Positions 15,425-24,552 of a stretch of DNA of 64,000 nt are shown here, piece by piece. Position 1 is the stretch's first letter; every line of letters starts with the position of its first letter. The stretch is from NCBI RefSeq assembly GCF_000025325.1, contig NC_013743.1, forward strand, positions 2,790,001-2,854,000, written 5' to 3'. The DNA is from Haloterrigena turkmenica DSM 5511. Its GTDB lineage: Archaea; Halobacteriota; Halobacteria; Halobacteriales; Natrialbaceae. The notes below the pieces were generated by a model that had not been told where the DNA came from, made no database searches, and worked only from the letters and a program-made list of their open reading frames with translations. The translations under genes were made by a program, and so were the position numbers.

Positions 15425-18400
15425 TCACTCGGCGGCGACGTCAGAACCGTTCGTTGCTGGACCCGTCTCCGTTCCGGCGGGTCCCTCCGGTTCACCGGGC
15501 GACTCGGGCGCTGGCGGCTCCGTCGGCTCGGGCGGCCCCTCATCGGTCGGTTCCGTTTCAGTCGGCCCCGTTTCGCTCGGTTCTTCCTCGGCCGGCTGCG
15601 TCGCCGCGATGGTCACCGACGCCTGCTCGTCGTCGGTCGCGACCGTGTGCGTCGAGTCGGTCTCCGGCAGCGTCAACGAGAACGACAGGGTCGTCGCGCC
15701 GCCGGCCTCGAGCGCGACGCTCTCCTCTGCGACGGTCTGGCCGTCGACGGCGTAGCTCACCGTCTGGGTGCCCTCGGCATCGCCGACGTTTTCGATCGTC
15801 GCGTCGACCGTCACCGACGACCCCGGCTCGCCGGACGCCGGTGCCTCGAGGTCGGCGACGGCGAACTCGGCCTCGCCGGGCTCCTCGATCGTTACGGTCG
15901 TCTCGGCGGTCGCGTTGTCAGTCGAGACCGTGACCGGGTACTCGCCGGGCTCGAGGTCGGCCGTGTCGGCGGTCAACGTGACCGATTCGGACGCACCGGG
16001 CTCGAGCGAGACCGGTGTCTCGTTGACGACCGAGCCGTCGATCGCCAGCTGAACGTCCTGCGTGCCGTTCTCCCCGCCGGTGTTCTCGATCGCGGCGTCG
16101 ACCTCGAGAGGATCACCCGCTTCGACCGAGTCGTTCGCCTCCGTGATCGAGACGTTGAACGCGGCAGGTTCGGTCGGCTCGCCCGAGTCGATCTCGCCGG
16201 CCGGCAGCGTTTCGGCGGTCAGCGGCTCCTCGTAGCCGTAGTTGCTCATGTCGACCTCCCAGACGAGTCGTTCGCTGTCGTTTTCGGGGGTCCAGTCGAC
16301 GGTGAACGAGTCGTTGCCGGGCTCGAGTTCCGACGGCGGCTCGTCGGCGGCCGTCCCCTCGACGAACTCGCTACCGACCGGCAGCGATTCGTTGTTTGGG
16401 TTCTCGTACTCGAAGGTGACCGCGATGCCGTCCTCGGTCGGCGCCGTCTCCGCGACGGAGATATTCGGCTGTTCGGGTCGGATCTCCTCGATACACTCGC
16501 TGGCGTCGGGGTTCGGGTAGTCGATCGAACCCGGCGTCGCGTCGGGCGACGCGAAGCCGGTGATCACGGCACCCGTATCGCCCTCGGGGATCATGACGGT
16601 CGCGCCGTCGGCCGTCTCGGCGATGGTGAAGTCGTCACCGGTCTCGTAGGTGAGCGTCCCCTCGAACGGCGCCGGGACGTCCTCGCCGACAGTGACAGCG
16701 TACTCGCCCATCGAGTTGCCGAAGCCGCCGCTCTCGTAGAACGCGGTCCCGACGATGATCGTGTCGCCCGCTTCGAAGGAGCCAGTCACCTCGGCCCGCG
16801 AACAACTGAGGAACGTCGCGTTGAACGTTGCCGGATCGCCGTCGACCGTGTACTCGACGGACTCGTTCGCCAGTGCCGTGCCGTTCTCGTCGGTGACGGC
16901 GACCTCGAGTGTCGCGTTCTCGGAGAGTGGCGGCTCGAGATCGAGCGACTCGAACTCGGCGGTCTCGTTGGCCTCGAAGAGATCGCTCTCCCCGCGTTGC
17001 GTGCCGTTCTCGTCGGTCGCGGTGAGTCGGTAGTCAACGGTCGCGTTCGCCTCGTCGACGACGAGCGTCTCGCCGTCGCCCGTCTGGTCCGACACGTTGA
17101 GCGTGGCCGCCGATTCGTTCGGCTCAGCCGGTTCGTCCGGAGCGTCGTCGACCGTGTACTCGACGGATTCGTTCACCAGCGCCGTGCCGTTCTCGTCGGT
17201 GACGGCGACGTCGACCGTCGCGTTCTCGGAGAGCGGCGAATCGAACTCGAGTTCGAGGTCCGTCACCGTCCCGTTGGCCTCGAATGACTGGCTCTCGGCC
17301 GTGGTTCCGTTAGCCGACGCCGTCACCGCGTAGTCGACGGTCGCGCTCGCTTCGTCGACGGTCAGGTTCTCGCCGTCGCCGGTCTGATCGCTCACTGAGA
17401 GCGTCGCGTTCGGCTCGGCCGGTTCCTGTGGTTCCTGGGGCTCCTGCGGTTCGTCGCCGACCGAGACGAACGCCGTATCGAGCACCGGCACGCCGGCGTC
17501 GGTGACGTACGGGACGTCCTCCGCCCCGTCGGTGTCGCCGTACTCGAACGTTCCGTCGTCGTTCGTATCGTGGTGGACCACCGCGGTGAGGGGCTGGTCC
17601 TCCTCGATCGGCTCCTCGAGGTCGATCTCGACGCCGGAGTGGCTCCCGGCTTCGAGGGCGCTCGACGTCCCGAGCACGGCGCCCGGATCGGCGACGGCGT
17701 CGGCCGCGTAGATCGCGACGAAGCCGCCCTCCGAGAGGTTGACCTCGTCGACGCTGACCGTCTCGCCGTCACTTTCCCGGTCGGCGAACGTAATCGACGC
17801 CGTTCCCTCGAGTTCGTCGATCTCGTCGGCGCGATCCTCGGCCGCGTCCTCGACGTACTGCCTGATTTCGGTGATATCGTCGATCTCCTGTTGGACCGCG
17901 TACGCGGTGGCGTTGGACGCGGTTTCCTGGGTCAGGACCTGCAGTTGCGTGACGCTGATCCGCTGATACTGGACGACGCGGGCCGTCTCCTGCGTGGCGC
18001 TGCTGGCGGCGACCTGGATCTGTTCGACGGTCGCCTCTTGAGACTGACTCAGCGCGCCGCTGGCACCGCCGGACGCCAGCCGCTGGACTTGGGTACTATC
18101 GATGACCTGCTGCTGGAGCACAGATCCCTCGCCGGCGCCGAACGCGGCGGCCTGAATCTGGTCGACGTCGACGATCTGGTACTGGACCGCCGACTCGATC
18201 GCTCCCTGAGACGCACCGACCGCGGCGTATTGGATCTGGGTGATCGAGATCTCCTGGTGCTGGACCAGCACGCCGCCCGCGGCCCCATCGGCCGCCGCCT
18301 GGATCTGCTCGATTGTGGCCGACTGGCTCTGATAGATCGCTCCCTTAGCCGCGCCGAAGGATGCCTCCTGAATCTGGCTGATCGAGATCCGCTGGACCTG

Positions 18401-19549
18401 TTCGACGCTGACGGTCTGGAGCTGCGTCAGCGAGCCCCGACTGGCTCCGCGGGCCGCGGCCTGGGTCTGCTCGACGGTGACTTCCTGTCGCTGGACAAGC
18501 GCTCCTTTCGCGGCGCCCGTAGCGGCCTTCTGTACCTGCTTGATGTCCACGCGTTGGCGCTGTTCGACGTCGATCTCCTGGCTCTGTTCGCCCTCGAGGG
18601 CTACTGGGACGCTTCCCTCGAGTGCGCCCGCGGACGCGCCGGCCGCCGCGTGCTGGACGTGCTCGAGCGTGATCCGCTGGCGCTGTTCGACGGTGATCTT
18701 CTGGTACTGCTCGAGGACGCCGTAGGCCGCCCCCTGCGCGGCCTCCTGGGTCTTCGGGTGGTCCTGAACGTCGCTATCGCCCGCTTCCCGGCACGCCCCC
18801 GCTGCGGCCCCGCGCGTGGCGACCTGGATCTGTTCGACGTCGGCGTGCTGTTTCTGTGCGAGGGCGCCGTGGGTCGCCCCCCAGGTCGCGCTCTGCATCT
18901 GGCTCGCTGCGACCGTCTGAGACTGGGCGAGCGCGCCGTCGGTCGCGCCGCCGACCGCGGACTGGATCTGTTCGATCTCGGCGTCCTGAGACTGGATCAG
19001 CGAGCCGTGGACCGCGCCGGCCGTCGCCGCCTGAATCTGTTCGGCGTCGGCCGCCTGGTGCTGGGCCGCCGACTGACTGGCGGCCTCGACGGCCGCCGCG
19101 CGCTGTTCCTGGGTCACCTCGACGCCCTGCTGCTGGGCCAGTTCGATCCCCTCGTCGACGCCGGCCTCGACGGCGTCCGTCTGTTCCTGTGCGAGCGAGG
19201 CGGTCGCGTCCGCGTCGGCCTTCGCTTCTGCGTCGGTCGCGGCCGATTCGGCCGCGGAGTCGAACGACACTAACTCGCCGTCTCCGGCCGACTGGCTCGC
19301 ACGCACAGGTTCTCGGTCCGCCGCATCAGCCGCGATGGAGTCCGCACTCCCACTGCCATCGTCTTGGCTGGCGGCCACACTGTCCGTAGCGGCGATATCG
19401 GTCGTTTCGCCGACTCCCTCGCCGGGATCGCTCTCGCCGCCCTCGAACGGGACGATACCGCCGCTGAGCAGCGGAAGTGCCACTACGCTCGTGACCATCA
19501 ACGCGGCGACGGCGAGCACCGCTACGGCCGCGCCCCGAGACCGATTCAT
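15425..19549 (-). CDS. Giant secreted protein with Gln-rich 23-residue repeats, DUF7282 and CARDB domains
   Basis: A 1374-residue extracellular protein. Residues 1-30 form a signal peptide (AVAVLAVAALMVTSVVALPL). Residues 31-150 are acidic and Ala/Asp-rich. About 151-545 consist of a helical repeat of 23 residues (consensus AAxGAxxGALxQxQxxxVEQIQ) with occasional eight-residue half-units (RISISQIQ). About 581-705 resemble DUF7282. About 715-890 hold two near-identical tandem domains (SVSDQTGDGENLTVDEAS), followed by a domain with SCSRAEVTG and two CARDB-like domains (about 1110-1300). The end is Pro/Glu-rich with no PGF-CTERM anchor or final membrane helix, so it may be released or held non-covalently. 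Function unknown; adhesion or cell-envelope structure is plausible. Confidence 0.8.
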   Translation of the reverse strand: MNRSRGAAVAVLAVAALMVTSVVALPLLSGGIVPFEGGESDPGEGVGETTDIAATDSVAASQDDGSGSADSIAADAADREPVRASQSAGDGELVSFDSAAESAATDAEAKADADATASLAQEQTDAVEAGVDEGIELAQQQGVEVTQEQRAAAVEAASQSAAQHQAADAEQIQAATAGAVHGSLIQSQDAEIEQIQSAVGGATDGALAQSQTVAASQMQSATWGATHGALAQKQHADVEQIQVATRGAAAGACREAGDSDVQDHPKTQEAAQGAAYGVLEQYQKITVEQRQRITLEHVQHAAAGASAGALEGSVPVALEGEQSQEIDVEQRQRVDIKQVQKAATGAAKGALVQRQEVTVEQTQAAARGASRGSLTQLQTVSVEQVQRISISQIQEASFGAAKGAIYQSQSATIEQIQAAADGAAGGVLVQHQEISITQIQYAAVGASQGAIESAVQYQIVDVDQIQAAAFGAGEGSVLQQQVIDSTQVQRLASGGASGALSQSQEATVEQIQVAASSATQETARVVQYQRISVTQLQVLTQETASNATAYAVQQEIDDITEIRQYVEDAAEDRADEIDELEGTASITFADRESDGETVSVDEVNLSEGGFVAIYAADAVADPGAVLGTSSALEAGSHSGVEIDLEEPIEEDQPLTAVVHHDTNDDGTFEYGDTDGAEDVPYVTDAGVPVLDTAFVSVGDEPQEPQEPQEPAEPNATLSVSDQTGDGENLTVDEASATVDYAVTASANGTTAESQSFEANGTVTDLELEFDSPLSENATVDVAVTDENGTALVNESVEYTVDDAPDEPAEPNESAATLNVSDQTGDGETLVVDEANATVDYRLTATDENGTQRGESDLFEANETAEFESLDLEPPLSENATLEVAVTDENGTALANESVEYTVDGDPATFNATFLSCSRAEVTGSFEAGDTIIVGTAFYESGGFGNSMGEYAVTVGEDVPAPFEGTLTYETGDDFTIAETADGATVMIPEGDTGAVITGFASPDATPGSIDYPNPDASECIEEIRPEQPNISVAETAPTEDGIAVTFEYENPNNESLPVGSEFVEGTAADEPPSELEPGNDSFTVDWTPENDSERLVWEVDMSNYGYEEPLTAETLPAGEIDSGEPTEPAAFNVSITEANDSVEAGDPLEVDAAIENTGGENGTQDVQLAIDGSVVNETPVSLEPGASESVTLTADTADLEPGEYPVTVSTDNATAETTVTIEEPGEAEFAVADLEAPASGEPGSSVTVDATIENVGDAEGTQTVSYAVDGQTVAEESVALEAGGATTLSFSLTLPETDSTHTVATDDEQASVTIAATQPAEEEPSETGPTETEPTDEGPPEPTEPPAPESPGEPEGPAGTETGPATNGSDVAAE
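17915..19099 (-). repeat. Coding tandem repeats, 69-bp period
   Basis: This is the DNA behind residues 151-545 of the giant secreted protein. Units repeat every 69 bp at the protein level (23 residues). Nucleotide identity between units is modest, so it is an old, diverged array. Each unit has a GxxxG pair (GAAKGAL) and a Q-rich VEQIQ segment. Copy number is roughly fourteen, with some units lengthened by eight residues. Confidence 0.7.
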
Positions 19550-20056
19550 GGCTCGACGCCCCTGCCGGCTCGATCGCTCGATCGGTTCGCTTGCTCCCCA
19601 CGGTTAGAGCGGCGATCGCGGCTCCAACGGCCTCTGAGACCGTCGCGTTCCCACCGTCCGCGAGTCGGCCGCTGGCTACGTCTCGGTTCCCGATCGCTCC
19701 TCGGTCCGAACCGGCTACGTACGGATGACATCAGCTTTCTATCACGGGAGCGAAAGAGCGCATAAGGCCAGCGGGTCGTTTCGGTTAGTAATCGGATACA
19801 ATTCCCCATTACTCCACTCGAGCGCGGCGTCTCCCGACGGAGCGGCGCTCTCGAGGGAGCGGTGATTTCGGACGCGTTCGGGCCTCGATCGGGTCGGATT
19901 CTCCGCGAACTGTCCGTTTCCAGAGGGGAAGCGGGCTGTTTCGATCCCTCCCGACGGGTCGGGATCCGTCCCGTCGTGCGGAGATGACAGACTTTTGTCT
20001 CTCCTCGCCCTTCGGAAACCGAAGTGTTGAACTCGGTTTACGAGAGTCGGTGTGGT
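19550..20056. other. Divergent intergenic region before bioY
   Basis: A 507-base gap with no convincing gene. It must hold the promoters of the giant secreted protein and of bioYMN. A small perfect hairpin, CTTCGG-AAA-CCGAAG at 20010-20024, lies 33 bases before the bioY ATG, and GTTTACGA (20036-20043) is the nearest AT-rich element. I see no match to a known biotin-repressor site. Confidence 0.4.
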
Positions 20057-20644
20057 ATGGCAACGAACCGAGAGTCGGTCGACCTCGTCGATGGGGACGT
20101 CGTCCGCCAGTTCGCTCGCGCGGCGGTGCTGGCGGCGCTGGTGGGGGCGTCGATATTCGTGACGATTCCGTATCCGTTCTCGCCGGCGCCGATCACGCTG
20201 CAGGTGCTGTTCGTCTTTCTCGCCGGCCTCGTCCTGGGGCCGGTCTGGGGGGCGATCTCGATGCTGCTCTATCTGACCGCCGGTGCAGCCGGCCTCCCGG
20301 TCTTCTCGGGGATGGAGGCCGGATTCGGCCCCCTCGTCGGAAACACCGCGGGCTACCTCTGGTCGTACCCGCTCGCGGCGGCGCTGATCGGCGCCATCGT
20401 CCACCGGGGCACCGACCTCCGAAATCCCGCCGACGTCCCCCTGCCGATCGTCGTCGTCGCGCTCGTCGCCGCGACGATCCTCATCTACGCCATGGGGACG
20501 GCGTACGCGGCCTGGCTTCAGGCCCTCGAGCCCTGGGAGGCGATCGCCGGCTACGCGCTCCCGTTCGTTCCCGCCGAGCTGGTCAAGATGGTCGCTGCGA
20601 TCGCGATCGTCGAGAGCGGGCGACTCGAGCCGGTCGGATCGTGA
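20057..20644 (+). CDS. bioY: Biotin transporter substrate-binding subunit BioY
   Basis: A 195-residue membrane protein with six hydrophobic segments. The signatures FVTIPYPFSPAPITLQVL, AGLVLGPVWGAISMLLYLTA and AGLPVFSGMEAGFGPLVGNT with GYLW are typical of BioY, the biotin-binding S component of an ECF transporter. The ATG at 20057 is the one that gives the family's N-terminal length. It is followed at 40 bp by bioM and then bioN, which together form the complete uptake system. Confidence 0.92.
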   Translation: MATNRESVDLVDGDVVRQFARAAVLAALVGASIFVTIPYPFSPAPITLQVLFVFLAGLVLGPVWGAISMLLYLTAGAAGLPVFSGMEAGFGPLVGNTAGYLWSYPLAAALIGAIVHRGTDLRNPADVPLPIVVVALVAATILIYAMGTAYAAWLQALEPWEAIAGYALPFVPAELVKMVAAIAIVESGRLEPVGS

Positions 20645-20684
20645 TCGCTCGAGTGACGCCGCTGACCCCGTCAGCGAGGACGCG

Positions 20685-21389
20685 ATGATCGAGTTTCGCT
20701 CCGTTACCTACGCTTTCGACGACGTGCCCGTCCTCGAGGACGTCTCGCTGACCATCGGCGACGGCGAGTTCGTCGTCCTCGCGGGCGCCAACGGGAGCGG
20801 CAAGACGACCCTGCTGCGCCACTGCAACGGACTGGTGACGCCCGATTCGGGAACAGTGCTGGTCGACGGGACTCCCGTCACCGAGGACCTCGTCGCCGCC
20901 CGCTCGAGCGTCGGCATGGTCTTCCAGCACCCGCGCGACCAGTTCGTCGCCGCGACGGTCGGCGCCGACGTCGCCTTCGGCCCGGAGAACCTCGGCCTCG
21001 AGCGCGCCGAGATCGACCGCCGGGTGGCCGACGCCCTCGAAGCCGTCAACATGGCCGGTCGCGAGGACGAGCGGATCGACCACCTCTCGGGCGGCGAGCA
21101 GTCCCGCGTGGCCATCGCCGGCGCGCTCGCGATGGCGCCCACTCACCTCGTCCTCGACGAACCGTTCACCGGGCTCGACGATCCGGCCCGTCGATCCGTC
21201 CTCTCGCGACTCGAGGCGCTCTCGGAGGACGGAACCGGAATCCTGCTCGCGACCCACGACCTCCGAGACGTGCTCGACCTGGCTGACCGCGTCGTCGCCA
21301 TGCGGGACGGCGCGGTCGCCATCGATGACTCGCCCGACCGCGCGCTCGAGGCGCTGTCGGATTTCGAGGTTCGAGTGCCAGAGCGCTGA
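20685..21389 (+). CDS. bioM: Biotin ECF transporter ATPase BioM
   Basis: A 234-residue ABC ATPase. Walker A (GANGSGKTTLL, about 36-46), Q-loop (VFQHPRDQF), signature LSGGEQSRVAIAGAL, Walker B (HLVLDEPFTGLD) and the switch His (ATHDLRD) are all intact. The Q-loop form FQHPRDQF is typical of ECF A-components. It powers biotin uptake with BioY and BioN, its direct neighbours. Length is normal. Confidence 0.92.
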   Translation: MIEFRSVTYAFDDVPVLEDVSLTIGDGEFVVLAGANGSGKTTLLRHCNGLVTPDSGTVLVDGTPVTEDLVAARSSVGMVFQHPRDQFVAATVGADVAFGPENLGLERAEIDRRVADALEAVNMAGREDERIDHLSGGEQSRVAIAGALAMAPTHLVLDEPFTGLDDPARRSVLSRLEALSEDGTGILLATHDLRDVLDLADRVVAMRDGAVAIDDSPDRALEALSDFEVRVPER

Positions 21390-21439
21390 CCGCACGCGGC
21401 GCGACGATCACTGCCGCCGCCAGACCACCGATCCCGACG

Positions 21440-22144
21440 ATGCTCACCTACGACCCCGACGACACGCTCGCCCACCGGCTCGACCCCCGCTCGAAGTTGG
21501 CCGTCCAGCTCGGGTTCGCCGCGACCGCACTGGCCCACACGAGCCCGCGGGCGCTGGTCGCGCTCACCGCCGTCGCCGGCGTACTCTTGGTCGCCGCTCG
21601 CGTTCCGCTCCTCGAGACGCTGTACGCCTATCGCTTCGCCCTGCTCTTCCTCTCGCTCGCACCGGTACTCGCGGCGCTCACGTTCGGTTCGCCCTGGCTC
21701 GACCTCGCGGACGGCCTCACCTCCGCGCGGGCGAGCTACCGCGTCCTGCTCGTCTTACTCGTCAGCGCGGCGTACGTCCGGTCGACCCCGGTCCGGGACT
21801 CTCGAGCCGCGATCCAGCGAACGATTCCCGGAAGGCCCGGCCAACTCCTCGGAATCGGCGTCGCGCTCGTCTTCCGGTTTCTGCCGGTCCTGCAGGCCGA
21901 TCTACGGACGATCAGCGACGCGATGGCGGCGCGGCTGGGCGACCAGCGCGGCGCTGTCGACCGCGCGAGTACGCTGGGGCTGTTAGGCCTCTCGCGGGCG
22001 TTCGACCGAGCCGATCGACTCGCGCTCGCAATGCAGGCGCGGTGTTTCGCCTGGAATCCCACCCTGCCGGCGCTGTCGCTCTCGCGGCTCGACTATCCCG
22101 CTCTCGTCGTCGCCGCCGTGCTCGCGCTCTCGGCGGCGCTGTGA
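21440..22144 (+). CDS. bioN: Biotin ECF transporter transmembrane subunit BioN (EcfT)
   Basis: A 234-residue EcfT-family protein. LAHRLDPRSKLAVQLGFAAT is the usual N-terminal motif, followed by membrane segments and the coupling-helix signatures (MAARLGDQRGA, and AMQARCF in place of the usual AMxxRG). It links the ATPase BioM to the S component BioY. The gap to bioM is 50 bp, so the three genes form one operon. Confidence 0.9.
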   Translation: MLTYDPDDTLAHRLDPRSKLAVQLGFAATALAHTSPRALVALTAVAGVLLVAARVPLLETLYAYRFALLFLSLAPVLAALTFGSPWLDLADGLTSARASYRVLLVLLVSAAYVRSTPVRDSRAAIQRTIPGRPGQLLGIGVALVFRFLPVLQADLRTISDAMAARLGDQRGAVDRASTLGLLGLSRAFDRADRLALAMQARCFAWNPTLPALSLSRLDYPALVVAAVLALSAAL

Positions 22145-22340
22145 AGAAGTCGGGGCCGAGCCGATCGGACCCGTCTCGGTGCTCGAGCGCGGAACCGTCC
22201 TCACACCCCCGCGACGAGTCCGTTGCTGGCTATCCGAACGGGAGCCGTGCGACGCGATTGCGCGTTAGGCTGACGGTGCGTGTGCATCTCCCGTGCAGTC
22301 CGGCCGGTCCTTCATTACGCCCGGCGTCGGAATTCGGCGC

Positions 22341-23807
22341 ATGGAGGAGTACGATTTCCTGGTTATCGGGTCGGGATCGGGACTGGACGTCGCGAACGCG
22401 GCCGCACGGCGCGGTCAGTCGGTCGCCGTCGTCGAGAAGGGACGGCTCGGCGGAACCTGTCTGAACCGCGGCTGTATCCCCTCGAAGCAGCTGTTGTACC
22501 GCGCTGAGGTCCTCGAGACGATCGAGCGCGCCGAGGAGTTCGGGATCGAGGCGACGGTCGATGGCGTCGCCTTCGCCGATATCGTCCGCGAGGTCAACGA
22601 GGACGTGGGGGAGAGTTCCGAATCGATCCGTCGCGGGCTCGAGTCCTCGTCGCAGCACGATCTCTACCCGACGGAGGGGAAGTTCGTCGACGAGCGAACG
22701 GTCGAACTCTCCGGCGGGGATCACGACGGGAAGCGCTTGACCGCCGAAACGGTTCTCGTCGCGGCCGGCACCCGTCCCGGCGTCCCGCAGGTCGACGGCA
22801 TCGAGGACGTCGACTACCTGACGAGCCGGGAAGCGCTGCGACTCGAGGAGCGTCCGGACCACCTCGTCGTGATCGGCGGCGGCTACATCGCGGCCGAACT
22901 GGGCCAGTTCTTCGGGACGTTCGGCAGCGACGTCACGGTGCTCGGCAGGCGGCCGCACCTGTTGCCCGACGCCGACGAGGAAGTGGCCGCCGAATTCACC
23001 GACCGATTCGCCGACCGGTTCGACGTGTATACGGGGTACGAGGCGACCGCGGTCTCGGGATCGGACGGCGAGGTGACCGTCGAGGCGCGACCGTATCGGG
23101 AGCCCGACGAGGACGCGGCGACGGCGATGGGTGAAGCCGAAACCGAGGACGGGGCGGAGCCCGTCACGGTCACCGGCGACGAACTGCTCGTCGCGGCCGG
23201 CCGCGTGCCGAATACAGACACGCTGAACGTCGACGCGGCGGGAATCGAGACCGACGACGTGGGGTTCGTCGAGACCGACGAGTACCTGCAGACGACCGCC
23301 GACGGCGTCTGGGCGCTCGGTGACATCGTCGGCGAGTACCTCCTGAAACACAACGCGAACCACGAGGCGAAGGCCGTCGTTCGGAACCTCTTCGGCGACG
23401 ACCTCGAGCCGGTCGACTACTCGGCGATGCCCTTCGCCGTCTTCTCCTCGCCCGAGGTCGCCGGCGTCGGCGCCACGGAGGGCGAACTGCAGGCGGCGGG
23501 TCGCGACTACGCCAAACGAACGTACCGGTACGAGGACACTGCCCGCGGCTCGGCGATGAAAGCCGAGGGGATGGTCAAGCCGCTCATCTCACTCGAGGGC
23601 GAGATTCTGGGCTGTCACATCGTCGGTCCGGACGCGTCAAACCTGATCGAGGAGGTCGTCGTCGCGATGACGGCTGGCTCTGGAACGGTCCAGGATATCC
23701 GAGAATCAGTTCACATCCATCCCGCGCTCTCGGAGGTCGTCCAGCGGGCGTTCTCGGGACAGTTCACCCGCGGGGGCCACGATCACGAGCACGGACACGA
23801 CCACTAG
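22341..23807 (+). CDS. Dihydrolipoyl-dehydrogenase-like flavoprotein with His-rich tail
   Basis: A 488-residue class I pyridine nucleotide-disulfide oxidoreductase. FAD-binding VIGSGSGLDVANAAARRG, redox pair GGTCLNRGCIPSK (about 41-53), NAD-binding VIGGGYIAAELGQFF, central WALGDIVGEYLLKH, and the C-terminal HIHPALSEV that supplies the catalytic His are all present. It oxidises a dithiol, probably dihydrolipoamide or a similar small thiol, with NAD(P)+. No 2-oxoacid dehydrogenase E1/E2 genes are nearby, so the partner is unknown. The last residues, GGHDHEHGHDH, form a His/Asp tail that could bind metal; a mercuric-reductase-like role is less likely because no extra Cys motif is seen. Confidence 0.85.
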   Translation: MEEYDFLVIGSGSGLDVANAAARRGQSVAVVEKGRLGGTCLNRGCIPSKQLLYRAEVLETIERAEEFGIEATVDGVAFADIVREVNEDVGESSESIRRGLESSSQHDLYPTEGKFVDERTVELSGGDHDGKRLTAETVLVAAGTRPGVPQVDGIEDVDYLTSREALRLEERPDHLVVIGGGYIAAELGQFFGTFGSDVTVLGRRPHLLPDADEEVAAEFTDRFADRFDVYTGYEATAVSGSDGEVTVEARPYREPDEDAATAMGEAETEDGAEPVTVTGDELLVAAGRVPNTDTLNVDAAGIETDDVGFVETDEYLQTTADGVWALGDIVGEYLLKHNANHEAKAVVRNLFGDDLEPVDYSAMPFAVFSSPEVAGVGATEGELQAAGRDYAKRTYRYEDTARGSAMKAEGMVKPLISLEGEILGCHIVGPDASNLIEEVVVAMTAGSGTVQDIRESVHIHPALSEVVQRAFSGQFTRGGHDHEHGHDH

Positions 23808-23905
23808 CATCGCGGTTCGCCACTGTCGGCCGCGGTCGCGGTGTTGCATCGCACGCACACGGTCGCCGGGCCGTCTTATCCGTCAGTCGCGTGGATCCAC
23901 GTGCA

Positions 23906-24262
23906 ATGGTAAACGCAGCCATCGTTATTCTCGCGGGCACCGAATCGCACTCCGACACCGGACGACTGGTCAACGGCCTCGAGGCGGCGAAGGAGTTCGA
24001 CGACAACGAGGAGGACGAACTCGAACTCATCTTCGACGGAGCCGGCACGCAGTGGGTCGAAGAACTCGAGGACGAGGACCACGACTACCACGACCTCTAT
24101 CAGTCCGTCCGGGACGAAGCGGCCGTCTGTGACTACTGCGCCGGCGCGTTCGATGCCGACGACGCAGTCGAGGACGCGGGCCTCGTCCGCATCGACGAGA
24201 ACGACGGCCATCCCAGCGTGCGGTCGCTCGTCGACGACGACTACGAGATCATCACGTACTGA
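23906..24262 (+). CDS. DsrE-family protein
   Basis: A 118-residue acidic protein with the DsrE/DsrF-like fold: N-terminal NAAIVILAGTESHSDTGRL, then FDGAGTQWVEEL and a central CDYCAGAFDADD. DsrE-like proteins handle sulfur or act as small redox carriers. The C-x2-C pair here (CDYC) supports a thiol role. The ATG at 23906 begins the domain. It follows the disulfide oxidoreductase by 98 bp in the same direction; a functional link through thiol chemistry is possible but not shown. Confidence 0.78.
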   Translation: MVNAAIVILAGTESHSDTGRLVNGLEAAKEFDDNEEDELELIFDGAGTQWVEELEDEDHDYHDLYQSVRDEAAVCDYCAGAFDADDAVEDAGLVRIDENDGHPSVRSLVDDDYEIITY

Positions 24263-24552
24263 CGCCGCCATCGAGGCGTTCTTTTCGGGCGTACTTCGGC
24301 CGAGCGCGACGGGTGCGTATCGACGTTCGTTCGACGCGCTCGTCACCGTTCGTCCCGTTCCGAACCGTCTCCCGGAACGTCGGTCCCGTCGACGTTCGAA
24401 CCGATAAGATCGGATTAGTCGTCCTAATCGCGATTTAGGTCGCCCGCTCGCGAGAAACTCCGTCTAAAGCCTTACGGGAGTGAGCGCTTGCCGTGCCACA
24501 ACGATTCGTCTCATTCTTTGCTCCGACCTCCACGGAACACACGTGGTAACAG

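Noticed and set aside
17915-19099. Regular DNA repeats that might suggest a CRISPR array
   Set aside because: The period is 69 bp, units are diverged and in frame, and they encode the 23-residue protein repeat. No constant repeat/variable spacer pattern.
17570-19273. Long open frame antisense to the giant secreted protein
   Set aside because: It mirrors the repeat on the other strand; Leu/Asp/Arg-rich with no signal peptide or family.
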